In this document: in pieces, positions 1-7,240 of the stretch
How the letters are laid out: each line of letters begins with the position of its first letter
How positions within the stretch are numbered: position 1 is the stretch's first letter
Assembly (NCBI GenBank): GCA_044233795.1
Contig: JBIIJL010000061.1
Span: 1 to 13,432 of the forward strand
Direction of reading: 5' to 3'
DNA from: JBIIJL01 sp044233795
Lineage (GTDB): Bacteria; Pseudomonadota; Gammaproteobacteria; Legionellales; Legionellaceae
Length of the DNA: 13,432 bases
Translations under genes and position numbers: made by a program
Notes under the pieces: generated by a model
Seen by the model: the letters and a program-made list of their open reading frames with translations, nothing else
What the model was told of the DNA's origin: nothing
Databases searched by the model: none

Positions 1-1717
1 GTAATTTTTTCGTTATATCTTCAATTAAAGCTGGTGTGATAGGCAATAAAGGACCCAAATAGCCCTCAGCAGGATAAATAACGCGTGCTTCGAGTTCTTG
101 ATATTTTTTATTATATAAAACAATATTATCAATTGCTTTAACATAGGCAACCTTTACCCCCTCGTCGGGACGATCACCTTCAATACCGCCACTAACAACT
201 TTACGATGGGCACGGAATGAAAGAGGTGGACTTGAGTCCGGTTCAATTGTCTGCATATTAAATCTTTTTATCTCAAGGGCTTGCTGCTCTATTCTTGCCT
301 GCTTTGCAGCAAGCTCGATTTCCTGAGTCTTCATCTTTTGAAATTTCTCGATTGCGGCCTGATAGTGCATTTCAAAATGCACCAAATTTAGCTGTATTTG
401 TTGGAATATAAACACATAAATATCTAGATTGCGAAGAGGTACTAGGGCTAATTGCACGGCATTTACTTCCTCAGCTACTTTTTTTATAGCTGTTAATTCT
501 CTTTTGGAAATATGTAATGCAAATCTGTCTTCTGACGTTGTATATCGCTTGGAGTTAATCAACAGGAGTGCAAGCGTTGAGTAACAGAGCAATAAAGGAT
601 TACTGACAACCCCTACAGGTTTAATACCCAATACTTTTGCAACATAAACCTGCATTGGATTTATATAATAATTAGCCCATAAGGCTGAGCCCCTCGTGGG
701 TTGCCATTTTGCTACTTCTTTAGGTGATAATACCGTTAAAGGGCCAGCAACTTCTCTGAGTTTGGATGTTTCATCAATATCAGCCAAAACTTGACTTATC
801 ACCTGAGCAAAGCGAGTGTCATCCATGTATCCACCGGTGACGTCATATTTAATGGCATTGATGGAACTTGATATTTTATCAACAGTGGTGCGAGTCGCTT
901 GATCGGTAAATTGATGTCCTAAATCAGATATTGCTTGCGAAAGGCTGCTTAAAGTATGCTGTATTTGAAAATTATGTCTAACCATTTTTTCATGGATGAG
1001 CTCCAGTCCCTCTTGTAGATGATCCGCTTTTTTATGCAGCAGAGCAAACTGTTGTACAATATCGATTTCTAATTTGGTGAGTTTTAGATTTAGATCATCA
1101 AATCGACGCACCACCTCTTCATGAAGTTGATGGATTTGTTGTGAGAGAACACAAATTGCATCCAAGGTAGCTTGTTCGATGGCTATGCCTTTTCGTGGTT
1201 GAAAAAGATGAGAAATATGCCCAACAGCAGTCAAAATTGCACTTCCAAAACCAATGGGTGTCACCGCACCTTCAGCAGCGAGGGGGCCACATCCAGCAAG
1301 ACCCGCTATTTGAACACCAATATTGACCAAATGGCTCGAAATGACACTAATTTTATTCGCAATCTCCGGATTTGAAAATGCAGCAACCGCACCACATACA
1401 CCCTGAAAATCATGCACCATACTCATGAAATTGCTACGCTCAATGTATTCTCGGGCTTTAGCATTTTTTAATTCCATCGATAAACGCAAACGATCGGCCC
1501 CTGTTGCCGAAACTAATTGCTCATGAAGCTTAACAATGGCAGGATTTTTTTCATATCTAGAAATGTCTTCATGCGTAAACGCATCAAAAAGTCCCTGCGT
1601 CATTTCACCAACCTGCTGAAGGGTGTATTTTTCAGGTGCTCGCTGCTGTGATCGAAAAACACCAATTAGATCGGTGGGAGGATGAGCAGGTTGAGTAGAT
1701 ACAAGATTAATTTTCAT
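1..1717 (-). CDS. Large coiled-coil protein of unknown function, C-terminus outside the window
   Basis: The minus strand is open for 572 codons from ATG 1717 to the left edge with no stop, so this is the N-terminal part of a longer protein. I do not recognise the family. Residues about 129-170 are hydrophobic and Gly/Ala-rich (IAGLAGCGPLAAEG is in this stretch) and could enter a membrane. Residues about 180-270 form a long heptad-like helix with many Leu, Gln and Glu. A second charged helix lies near residues 455-505, where EIELAAKQARIEQQALEIKR is read. A hydrophobic hairpin plus long helices is the layout of alpha-helical pore-forming toxins and of some Legionella effectors; that is only a resemblance. 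In-frame ATGs also occur at 1726 and 1768, and none of the three has a clear Shine-Dalgarno, so the start is uncertain. The gene is divergent from the SnoaL-like gene, with about 119 bp between them. Confidence 0.75.
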   Translation of the reverse strand, partial: MKINLVSTQPAHPPTDLIGVFRSQQRAPEKYTLQQVGEMTQGLFDAFTHEDISRYEKNPAIVKLHEQLVSATGADRLRLSMELKNAKAREYIERSNFMSMVHDFQGVCGAVAAFSNPEIANKISVISSHLVNIGVQIAGLAGCGPLAAEGAVTPIGFGSAILTAVGHISHLFQPRKGIAIEQATLDAICVLSQQIHQLHEEVVRRFDDLNLKLTKLEIDIVQQFALLHKKADHLQEGLELIHEKMVRHNFQIQHTLSSLSQAISDLGHQFTDQATRTTVDKISSSINAIKYDVTGGYMDDTRFAQVISQVLADIDETSKLREVAGPLTVLSPKEVAKWQPTRGSALWANYYINPMQVYVAKVLGIKPVGVVSNPLLLCYSTLALLLINSKRYTTSEDRFALHISKRELTAIKKVAEEVNAVQLALVPLRNLDIYVFIFQQIQLNLVHFEMHYQAAIEKFQKMKTQEIELAAKQARIEQQALEIKRFNMQTIEPDSSPPLSFRAHRKVVSGGIEGDRPDEGVKVAYVKAIDNIVLYNKKYQELEARVIYPAEGYLGPLLPITPALIEDITKKL

Positions 1718-1836
1718 GAAAAACATCAAGATGAATTTAATGGTGGTATTCTCACGGGAGGAGAACATCAAAGTCAATTGGATCTGGCCGCTGTCGCCTA
1801 CATTTTAGAGTTGACCAAATTAAAGGATTGTAATCT
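1718..1836. promoter_or_regulatory. Divergent intergenic region with RBS for the plus-strand gene
   Basis: This gap must carry the starts of both the minus-strand coiled-coil gene and the plus-strand SnoaL-like gene. On the plus strand AAGGA at 1823-1827 lies 9 bases before ATG 1837 and is a good ribosome binding site. TTGACC at 1811-1816 is followed by TAATCT at 1831-1836 with only 14 bases between, too close for a standard promoter. No clear minus-strand promoter is seen. Confidence 0.4.
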
Positions 1837-2286
1837 ATGCATCAGAATGATAAATCATCTACAACTAGTGTAGACGAGTTAAAAAACACGGCAGAACAAA
1901 TTTATCATGCTTGGGAAAAGGCGCTATCAACGAATGATGTTGAGGGGCTGTTAAGTCTCTATGCACCGAATGCCATTCTTGAAAGCCCACTGGTTCCATA
2001 TCTTTTAGAAAAAGAGAGTGGCATTTGTAGTGGTCAAAAAGAGCTACGACTTTTGATCGAGAAAGTGGCTCAACGCAAACCGACGATACGGGGGTATTTT
2101 TCAAAAAATTATTTTACGGATGGTAAAACGATTGTGTTTGAATATCCCCGACAGACACCTGATGGCGAACAAATGGATTTCATTGAGGTCATGGAGATAA
2201 ATAACGGATTAATTCAATATCATCGTGTGTATTGGGGATGGCGTGGATTTAAGGTGATTCACGAGGATAAATATTGTCGTGAATAG
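1837..2286 (+). CDS. SnoaL-like / nuclear transport factor 2 (NTF2) fold protein
   Basis: 149 residues, the usual length of a single NTF2-like domain. The N-terminal helix with W26 and the segment NDVEGLLSLYAPNAILESP are typical of SnoaL-like proteins, in which a short helix is followed by a Y/F-A-x-x-A-x-x-x-x-P turn. The C-terminal half alternates strand-like segments (KTIVFEYPRQTPDG, FIEVMEINNGLIQYHRVYWG), matching the curved sheet that lines the pocket. The fold is shared by isomerases, hydrolases, cyclases and non-catalytic proteins, so the substrate cannot be named. It is probably cytoplasmic: no signal peptide is seen. The start at 1837 is supported by AAGGA nine bases upstream. No close terminator follows, but the next gene has its own promoter, so it is probably a single-gene unit. 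Confidence 0.75.
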   Translation: MHQNDKSSTTSVDELKNTAEQIYHAWEKALSTNDVEGLLSLYAPNAILESPLVPYLLEKESGICSGQKELRLLIEKVAQRKPTIRGYFSKNYFTDGKTIVFEYPRQTPDGEQMDFIEVMEINNGLIQYHRVYWGWRGFKVIHEDKYCRE

Positions 2287-2348
2287 TAGGGAGTCGATAA
2301 GTTCAAATTGTTGACTATTTATTCGCGGACGTTACTTCAATATATTGC

Positions 2349-2376
2349 TTGAAAAAAAATCATAATGATATATAAT
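2349..2376 (+). promoter_or_regulatory. Sigma-70-type promoter of the M48 peptidase gene
   Basis: TTGAAA at 2349-2354 and a perfect TATAAT at 2371-2376 are separated by 16 bases. Transcription would begin near 2382-2384, which gives a leader of about 30 bases to ATG 2413. This position rules out the upstream ATG at 2365 as the normal start, because that codon lies before the -10 box. Confidence 0.65.
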
Positions 2377-2412
2377 CTCCATCTACAGTTTAAGTACCCA
2401 TGGAGATACTTT

Positions 2413-3324
2413 ATGTCCCTGCTCGCAGATATCTTTAAAACAGTGATGACTGAACCAGCTATTGCTGCCCTGGTAGTGGCTACAGGGATATCAATACGGT
2501 CCCTATGGTCCTATCGCACCCGCTCCCCTAAACTATTTGAAAATTTAATGGATATTGATAGATTAGGAAGCTATAAACTAAGTCCAGAGCTGGGAATCTC
2601 TGAAACTTCGTGGCGTACCTGTGTAGAGTTCTTAACTCACCTTAAAAAGACTCTGCCACCTGATGAGTCAAAACGACTTGCCAAGGTAGGACTATTTGCC
2701 AACGCATCAGAAACTTGTGGTGCGGGTATGTGTATTATGAATTTGGAATATAAAAACCCTGATACAGACCAATATTTAATTTACATGACAATTGAGATCT
2801 TGAACAAACTTTCACCCGATGAAATAAAGGCGTTTTTAGCACATGAAGTAGGTCATATTCTATTAAAGCATGGCAATGGAATAGGTGCTGTATCAAAAAC
2901 GCTGCATGCTATATCTCTGCTTTTACTTCGCCAAGATTCTTGGCCTGTGAATCTTTCTTATGCAGGTTTATTGTGGAATAGAGGCTCTATGATAAAAGCA
3001 CATAGGGACTATGCTCTGGTATTCATGTTATCGGCTCTTACTCTGTATGTAACATCAAAACTTAGCCAGGAAAGAGAGTTTGCGGCGGATGCCGAAAGTA
3101 TTAAACTAACCAACAATCCAGCTGCATTAATTTCTGGGCTTGAAAAATATCAAGAACCTATTGCTAATAATGTCTATTCATTCTTTCTGGGGCGTTTGCA
3201 ATCATTTTCTGATACGCATCCTACTTTTGAGCTACGCAGAGAAAGGTTACAAAAGCTATCAGGGGAAATGCCTCTTCAAGATACGGCCGAAACAGAAGAT
3301 CATCAAAGATATTCTGTTCAGTAG
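2413..3324 (+). CDS. M48-family zinc metallopeptidase (HtpX/Ste24-like)
   Basis: 303 residues from ATG 2413. The zinc motif HEVGH is at residues 144-148, inside FLAHEVGHILLKHG. The third ligand is expected to be the Glu of EFAAD (residues 222-226), and the family's late motif appears as DTHPTFELRRERL (268-280). These three elements define M48 peptidases, which cut membrane or misfolded proteins. Hydrophobic segments at about 14-32 and 200-216 suggest membrane attachment, as in HtpX. The segment YKNPDTDQYLIYMTIEILNK preceding the zinc helix matches the usual 'active site strand then L-s.dE..a.laHE' order. GGAGA lies 7 bases before ATG 2413 and the promoter sits upstream, so the longer reading from 2365 (319 residues) is rejected. 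The protein is hydrophilic at its C-terminal 20 residues. Specific substrate and gene name are not inferred. Confidence 0.9.
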   Translation: MSLLADIFKTVMTEPAIAALVVATGISIRSLWSYRTRSPKLFENLMDIDRLGSYKLSPELGISETSWRTCVEFLTHLKKTLPPDESKRLAKVGLFANASETCGAGMCIMNLEYKNPDTDQYLIYMTIEILNKLSPDEIKAFLAHEVGHILLKHGNGIGAVSKTLHAISLLLLRQDSWPVNLSYAGLLWNRGSMIKAHRDYALVFMLSALTLYVTSKLSQEREFAADAESIKLTNNPAALISGLEKYQEPIANNVYSFFLGRLQSFSDTHPTFELRRERLQKLSGEMPLQDTAETEDHQRYSVQ

Positions 3325-3334
3325 AGGTCCTTCT

Positions 3335-3384
3335 ATTGATCCTCCGGTCGCCGACGTGCCGCGGTTTATCCGCGGCATTGATCC
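3335..3384. repeat. GC-rich palindrome (REP-like) flanked by 8-bp direct repeats
   Basis: TGCCGCGG (3357-3364) and CCGCGGCA (3370-3377) form a perfect 8-bp stem around the loop TTTAT. The palindrome with about 14 GC-rich bases before it is bounded by ATTGATCC at 3335-3342 and again at 3377-3384. CCTCC (3341-3345) can also pair with GGAGG (3386-3390), enlarging the structure. No T-run follows, so it is not an obvious intrinsic terminator, although it lies just after the M48 stop codon. The GC content differs sharply from the surroundings. It looks like a dispersed repeat unit. Confidence 0.7.
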
Positions 3385-3398
3385 AGGAGGTACTTATG

Positions 3399-3566
3399 TT
3401 AAGAACATATTTTTTCGTATAAATCACGCCATGCTGGATTAAACTCTTCGATTAAATTGAGTTTCCATTTTCTACACCAATTTTTGAAACGTGGTTCGCG
3501 TCTGGCCGCCTCGAAATGTGTACTATGAATTTCATATGCACGGATGGGCAATATGGCAAGCGTGAC
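3399..3566 (-). pseudogene. GIY-YIG nuclease, C-terminal remnant
   Basis: The minus strand from 3539 to the TAA at 3399-3401 reads an AYEIHST then FEAARREPRFKNW then KLNLIEEFNPAWRDLYEK pattern. This is the C-terminal signature of single-domain GIY-YIG proteins (UPF0213-like), where a YYE segment is followed by a repeat-unit RE-x(2)-K-x-W and ends in NP-x-W-x-DLY. The frame is open only back to a TAA at 3567-3569, and no ATG or N-terminal GIY...YIG motif is found upstream in the neighbouring frames. About half of the domain, including the catalytic Tyr, Arg region, is missing, so this is a relic. The stop lies 21 bases from the GC-rich palindrome. Confidence 0.65.
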
Positions 3567-3639
3567 TTACACCACCATATGCGATATCCGATATACAGTG
3601 GTGCGAGGGTATTAAGCGGTGAGAACCTTCCGATTCGAT

Positions 3640-4530
3640 TTACGGGGATTCGGGGCTCTGAAATTTTCTACCTACGTCATCGTTACCCGTTTGCTGTACT
3701 TGTGTACTAAAAAATGCCTCCCTACTTGTGGAGGCACTAGCTTTTCCGTTAGGTATTGAAGTTGATGAATCCTCGCAAACTGTCGATGCCATTTTTTTGC
3801 TTTGCACCGTAGCGCTTTCTGCCGATGAAATATATTCTACAACAGCAGTATGTTTACTCCAACGTGCTGACCTAAGAGCCTTTTCTTTTTGAGAGGCAAG
3901 CTGTGCTTGAAGCTCATCGGTAGTTGCCTCATCATGTAGCCATTTTATAATTTCTAGATGACCCGCTCCTGCTGCTGTTTCATAGCCGTCGAATCTGATT
4001 GCGGTTGATATTACTTTTGAATCAATACTGCTAGCTTTCTTAAGCGCCTCTAAATACCCCAGTTCACATGCATATTCAACCTCGGGCGATCCAATCCTTA
4101 TTAGGGTGTATTTGTCCTGTATTTTACTCGCCGCATCGAATATATCTGGACGGTTCGCTAATAATGCCGCATTGAAAATATGAAAACTCAAGGAAAGGCT
4201 TGCGGTATGAATTAAGTCATCTGCCGATGCCCCTGGGTGCGCTAAGAATAGGCATAAGCAGCGCTTTAACCCACTCCATTGCCATTTCGCATAACTATGT
4301 CTCAATCGATCGTTGATAGAAATATTCTCTTCTTCTGACAATAGAAGTGAGTCCTCTTCCTTGTATGGAGATAGGACGCCTGTTTTCCCATTAATGTTCT
4401 GTAAATCTTCTGTGTCTAAAAATATCAATTCGTAATCTTCAATATTATGCTCAAATATTTTTTCCCATAAAAGAAGGGGAATTACTCCAGCTTTAGAATC
4501 CAACCGCGCTTCTTCTGACATGAAATACAT
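3640..4530 (-). CDS. Ankyrin-like protein, possible secreted effector
   Basis: 296 residues. The middle of the protein carries degenerate ankyrin-type units: VEYACELGYLEALKKAS (residues 151-167), YETAAGAGHLEIIKWLHDEA (183-202) and ALRSARWSKHTAVVEYISS (218-236), with the spacing and the A-x-x-x-G-H/Y-L-E-x-x-K pattern of such repeats. The first 70 residues are acidic; residues 237-296 are Ser/Thr-rich and look disordered. Ankyrin proteins with unstructured ends are common type IV effectors of Legionella and Coxiella, but no secretion signal can be proven here. GAGG lies 7 bases before ATG 4530, which favours this start over the Met four residues later. A terminator-like hairpin lies inside the frame about 75 bases before the stop, so the last 25 codons may be a late extension. 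Confidence 0.7.
   Translation of the reverse strand: MYFMSEEARLDSKAGVIPLLLWEKIFEHNIEDYELIFLDTEDLQNINGKTGVLSPYKEEDSLLLSEEENISINDRLRHSYAKWQWSGLKRCLCLFLAHPGASADDLIHTASLSLSFHIFNAALLANRPDIFDAASKIQDKYTLIRIGSPEVEYACELGYLEALKKASSIDSKVISTAIRFDGYETAAGAGHLEIIKWLHDEATTDELQAQLASQKEKALRSARWSKHTAVVEYISSAESATVQSKKMASTVCEDSSTSIPNGKASASTSREAFFSTQVQQTGNDDVGRKFQSPESP
3709..3736 (-). terminator. Intrinsic terminator inside the 3' end of the ankyrin-like frame
   Basis: Read on the minus strand, TGCCTCC (3736-3730) and GGAGGCA (3721-3715) form a perfect 7-bp GC-rich stem around an 8-base loop, followed at once by six T (3714-3709). This is a textbook Rho-independent terminator for minus-strand transcription. On the plus strand there is no T-run after the stem. 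It lies within the coding frame of the ankyrin-like gene, upstream of its stop codon at 3640-3642. Confidence 0.7.
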
Positions 4531-4962
4531 AGGGTAACCTCATAATAAATAATAACAGTATGTTGATTATTATCCCACAACACCCATTATTTGTCCATTT
4601 TTTAATCAGCGTTGTAGCTGCAATTTAGAAATGTCCCCTTTTGGTCTCGGTGAAACTAACCTTTAATAGGGTGAATATCACATGGTTCAATCTGATCTTG
4701 TAGGAGAGAATCAAAGTAAGCGAATTTAATCATTAGTACAGCAAAGATAGAAAGTAATGAGAGTCAGCGCGTTAGAGATTATAAGTCTAAAATTGACTCT
4801 GTCATGGAGGAGTCTAAGACTTTGCACCAGGCTGTTGCCTCATAATTAAATTACCAAAGTGTTTATCCGAGCACTCGCGGTAATACGATGAAGATTCACA
4901 TTTCTATCTCACTTACTATAATTTCATGAGAATACTGTTGGCCATGGATGGTCACAGTTCGA
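4531..4962. other. Intergenic stretch of 432 bp, no intact gene
   Basis: The region separates the ankyrin-like gene from the IS3 relic. It is rich in short stop-interrupted frames. The only coding-like signal is the small broken frame at 4682-4845. Nothing resembling an RNA gene or an intact promoter pair was recognised. Confidence 0.5.
4682..4845 (+). pseudogene. Small broken ORF, helical hydrophilic protein remnant
   Basis: ATG 4682 follows AGGGTG at a suitable distance and opens a 15-codon frame (MVQSDLVGENQSKRI) that stops at 4727. In the -1 frame, 4720-4845 is open for 41 codons and reads a charged helix, including AKIESNESQRVRDYKSKIDS and ending in TLHQAVAS. Joined by one frameshift they would give about 55 residues with one consistent character. 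The family is not recognised. It may be a decayed small gene; chance cannot be excluded. Confidence 0.3.
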
Positions 4963-5002
4963 GGTAATCCCCCCATTTTTAACCGAAGCTAAAAGTAGAG
5001 GA

Positions 5003-5734
5003 TTAGGCAACTAGTGCCAGTTTTTGCTTTGGAGGAATCCCTCCAATTGCAGTATTTGGTCGTTCATTGTTGTACGTCCATGGCCATTGTGTCGCATGTA
5101 GTTGTACCTCGGCAATATTTTCAAATAAATATTGACTTAACCAATCATATCGAACCGTAAGGTTATACCGTTCAATATAAGCATTTTGCTGTGGATTTCC
5201 TGGCTGAATAAAAACCAATTGTATCTAATTTTTCTCAGCCCAACTTTCCAACAATTTACTAATATATTCAAGACCGTTATCACAGCGAATTTGCTTAGGT
5301 TTGCCTCGCCATTCGATGATCTGATTGAGAGCCCTTACAACGCGCTCTGCCGGTAAAGACAAGTCTACCTCGATGGCAAGGCCTTCGCGATTGAAATCAT
5401 CCAGCACATTAAATAATCGATAACTACGGCCATCCTCTAATTGATCATGCATAAAGTCCATCGACCAGCATTCGTTGATGGTATTTGGCACAGCCAATGT
5501 TTCAGGTGTTTCCCTGATTCACCGTTTTTTGGGTTTGATTCGCATGTTGAGTTCTAACTCCCGATAAATTCGATAAACGCGCTTATGATTCCAACCATAT
5601 CCCTTTACATTGCGCAGGTAGAGAAAACATAAGCCAAAGCCCCAATTACGCTGGTTCTGCGCCAAACGTATTGAAATATCTCTATCAAGAACCGCCTTTT
5701 GCGCCAGCTCACGTCGGCGCGACGGTGTTACCAC
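5003..5734 (-). pseudogene. IS3-family transposase OrfB (rve/DDE integrase), broken
   Basis: This is the catalytic half of the transposase. From the 5' end it reads SRRRELAQKAVLDRDISIRLA, then jumps to QNQRNWGFGLCFLYLRNVKG and the HTH-like HKRVYRIYRELEL, then the rve core with SMDFMHD, IRCDNG and YIERYN, which supply the D, D and E catalytic residues. It ends NNERPNTAIGGIPPKQKL, typical of the IS407 group. Compared with the family, about 30 residues are missing after SIRLA. The frame is continuous but has an in-frame TGA at 5519-5521 and an in-frame TAG at 5222-5224. The GTG at 5734 overlaps orfA in the -1 frame, the normal arrangement for frameshift-made OrfAB. Confidence 0.9.
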
Positions 5735-5862
5735 TTTTTTTCAATGGCTTCCTTGAGTATCTCGGCCTTCAAGCGTTCTTCAGCATACATCTTTAGACGG
5801 CTATTTTCAGCTTGCTTTAGAATCGACAGTATTTGGCTGTCTGTAAATTTCGATTTTTTCAT
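5728..5862 (-). pseudogene. IS3-family transposase OrfA, internally deleted
   Basis: ATG 5862 follows a good GGAG ribosome site and opens a frame of only 44 codons. It begins KKSKFTDSQILSILKQAE, the usual OrfA N-terminus, and then goes straight to LKMYAEERLKAEILKEAIEK, the leucine-zipper end. The roughly 40 residues that normally lie between, carrying the helix-turn-helix (..LCR.HGIS..TFY.WR..), are absent, and the deletion is in frame. The DNA-binding domain is therefore lost. Its 3' end holds seven A followed by G, matching the A-AAA-AAG slippery site that makes the OrfAB fusion in IS3 elements. Confidence 0.8.
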
Positions 5863-6012
5863 GCAGAATCTCCTTCGCATAGGGTACGAAAAAATTCTAC
5901 TTTTGACATCAGTTATTTTTCGGGAGGATTACCAAAATAATGATTGAAATTTAACCAACACTTAGCTTGCTTGTTGCAATTGTAATTTATTTTTAATCAA
6001 GATGCGCGCGCG

Positions 6013-6774
6013 CTAACTTGACAGAACATCTTCTAGTTCGATGCTCTGTATAAACTGTGTATAAGGAGAAGTACGGTTTTGGTCGGAAGATTTTACCAGT
6101 ATATAATAATAGATTGTGCGCTCAGAGCGAGGTACTTCAAAGAGATAGGCTTTTAGCTGATATAAGCCAGGCTCTAGCAAAAGTTCTGCATGGACGGTAT
6201 GCTCAAGAACGCTACCAAGCACGATTTTCCCTGATTCGCAACGTAACGTCACTTCTTCTGCAATAGAGCGATAGATGCATTTGAATTCTTTTAAGCTGGG
6301 AATAGGATAATGACCGGAAACAAGACGCAGTTGTGCATCGCAGGGGCCATCATGCCCAGGATAGAGGACAAGGCCAATGCCATTATTGCAATGATGCAGG
6401 TCTGTCTTCTCATCATAAGCATGGTTTGAGGGATATAGAACAGGATCGGCGATATACATACCGTGGCTGATGGCCGGCTTAGCGTTTTGTTTCTGCAAAA
6501 TGGCCGGCTCGCCTCCATATTTCTTTTCTACTAATGTAGCAGTGATCTTTGATAATAAACGACTCACTACATTTGCGCGCGAGGTAAGTATTAGCAGTGG
6601 AAGGACTTTTTGTAGGTGCTGCTGATAGAATTCTAAGCTTTCTACGGAAGGGCCTTTCTCCTCCTGAAAGGCTTTTGTGAGTGAGAAGGCATAGCTCGCT
6701 GCGCCTTTCATGCGATCTTTTAGAGGCAGGGAGATAAGGCGCGTATAAGCCTGTGCAAGTTCGTTTTGTGACAT
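6013..6774 (-). CDS. Conserved-looking protein of unknown function
   Basis: 253 residues; family not recognised with confidence. The first 100 residues look helical and the rest beta-rich. Noticeable segments are MYIADPVLYPSNHAYDEKTD (residues about 105-124), NGIGLVLYPGHDGPCDAQLRL (split here as NGIGLVLYPG and DAQLRLVSGHYPIP) and LLLEPGLYQLKAYLFEVP near the end. The ordering 'ADP.LYP..AYD' then 'G..L.....DG....LRL..G' then 'PGLY.L..Y' recalls small uncharacterised proteins often found near toxin or effector genes; this is a recollection, not a match I can show. No signal peptide or membrane segment. No clear Shine-Dalgarno precedes ATG 6774, so the true start is uncertain. It stands alone between two IS relics. 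Confidence 0.6.
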   Translation of the reverse strand: MSQNELAQAYTRLISLPLKDRMKGAASYAFSLTKAFQEEKGPSVESLEFYQQHLQKVLPLLILTSRANVVSRLLSKITATLVEKKYGGEPAILQKQNAKPAISHGMYIADPVLYPSNHAYDEKTDLHHCNNGIGLVLYPGHDGPCDAQLRLVSGHYPIPSLKEFKCIYRSIAEEVTLRCESGKIVLGSVLEHTVHAELLLEPGLYQLKAYLFEVPRSERTIYYYILVKSSDQNRTSPYTQFIQSIELEDVLSS

Positions 6775-7240
6775 ATGTTATAAATCATCGGGTGCTAGGC
6801 TGTGCTGCCTAAAAGCAGATTACCATGGAGCAATATTACATAAAATTAGCCAATTAGGGAATCATTTATTCGTTTTTAAAGAGAGTCAAAGGAATCCATG
6901 TAAAGGATGAAAAAAGACTCATCAATTCTTAGATGGAGTTTATTTTTATGGTAATTCGCATTTGCCCCGTTTCTATAATTTAAGCGAAATCTCCTAAGTG
7001 TGGCTGATATAAATTAGTCCGCATGATATATTACTTATCAACAAGAGTCCACATTGGTGTTTTTGTTAACAAATGATTGGGGTGGAGCCAAAACATCTCC
7101 CGGCAGTGCAGCTTTCCTTTATACAGACATTGCAAAACAGCGGGCTGCGGGCTATTAAAAACGCACAATCTGCTCATGGTGCAATGAATTATTCTGTCTG
7201 AAGGGACTTCTTAAATCCCCCATTATATAACAATGGTTAT
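6775..7240. other. Intergenic stretch of 466 bp, no convincing gene
   Basis: The region holds only short frames. A 42-codon plus-strand frame starts at ATG 7072 and a different overlapping frame is open across the same bases, ending in KQRAAGY; neither has a ribosome site or a recognisable motif. The right part borders the IS1634 relic and may include its former end sequence, but no inverted repeat partner can be identified because the other end of that element is missing. Confidence 0.4.

Larger units (their letters stand above)
4963..5933 (-). mobile_element. Decayed IS3-family element (IS407-like group)
   Basis: The ends are imperfect inverted repeats: GGTAATCCCCCC starts at 4963 on the plus strand and GGTAATCCTCCC starts at 5933 on the minus strand, and both continue into AAAAGTAGA about 30 bases in. 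Between them, on the minus strand, lie orfA- and orfB-type transposase sequences. The element is 971 bp where relatives are about 1.2 kb; the shortfall is explained by two internal deletions, one in each ORF. No target duplication is visible (CGA on one side, AAA on the other). Two nonsense codons in orfB show that it can no longer move unaided. Confidence 0.85.

Noticed and set aside
1682..1873. 63-codon plus-strand frame
   Set aside because: It is antisense to the start of the large coiled-coil gene and overlaps the SnoaL-like gene in another frame.
2365..2412. Earlier in-frame ATG for the M48 peptidase
   Set aside because: It lies before the TATAAT at 2371-2376, has no ribosome site, and ATG 2413 has GGAGA at the right distance.
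3396..3422. Strong AGGAGG (3385-3390) before an 8-codon plus-strand ORF
   Set aside because: The ORF is too short to support and lies antisense to the GIY-YIG remnant; AGGAGG is explained by pairing with CCTCC in the palindrome unit.
3516..3710. 64-codon plus-strand frame
   Set aside because: It is opposite the GIY-YIG remnant and the 3' end of the ankyrin-like gene, with no ribosome site or recognisable motif.
4625..4665. Sequence resembling an IS inverted-repeat end (GAAATGTCCCCTTTTGG)
   Set aside because: No partner repeat or transposase fragment was found on either side, so it cannot be supported.
7072..7200. 42-codon plus-strand frame in the 6775-7240 gap
   Set aside because: No ribosome site, and a different frame is open across the same bases; no motif separates gene from chance.
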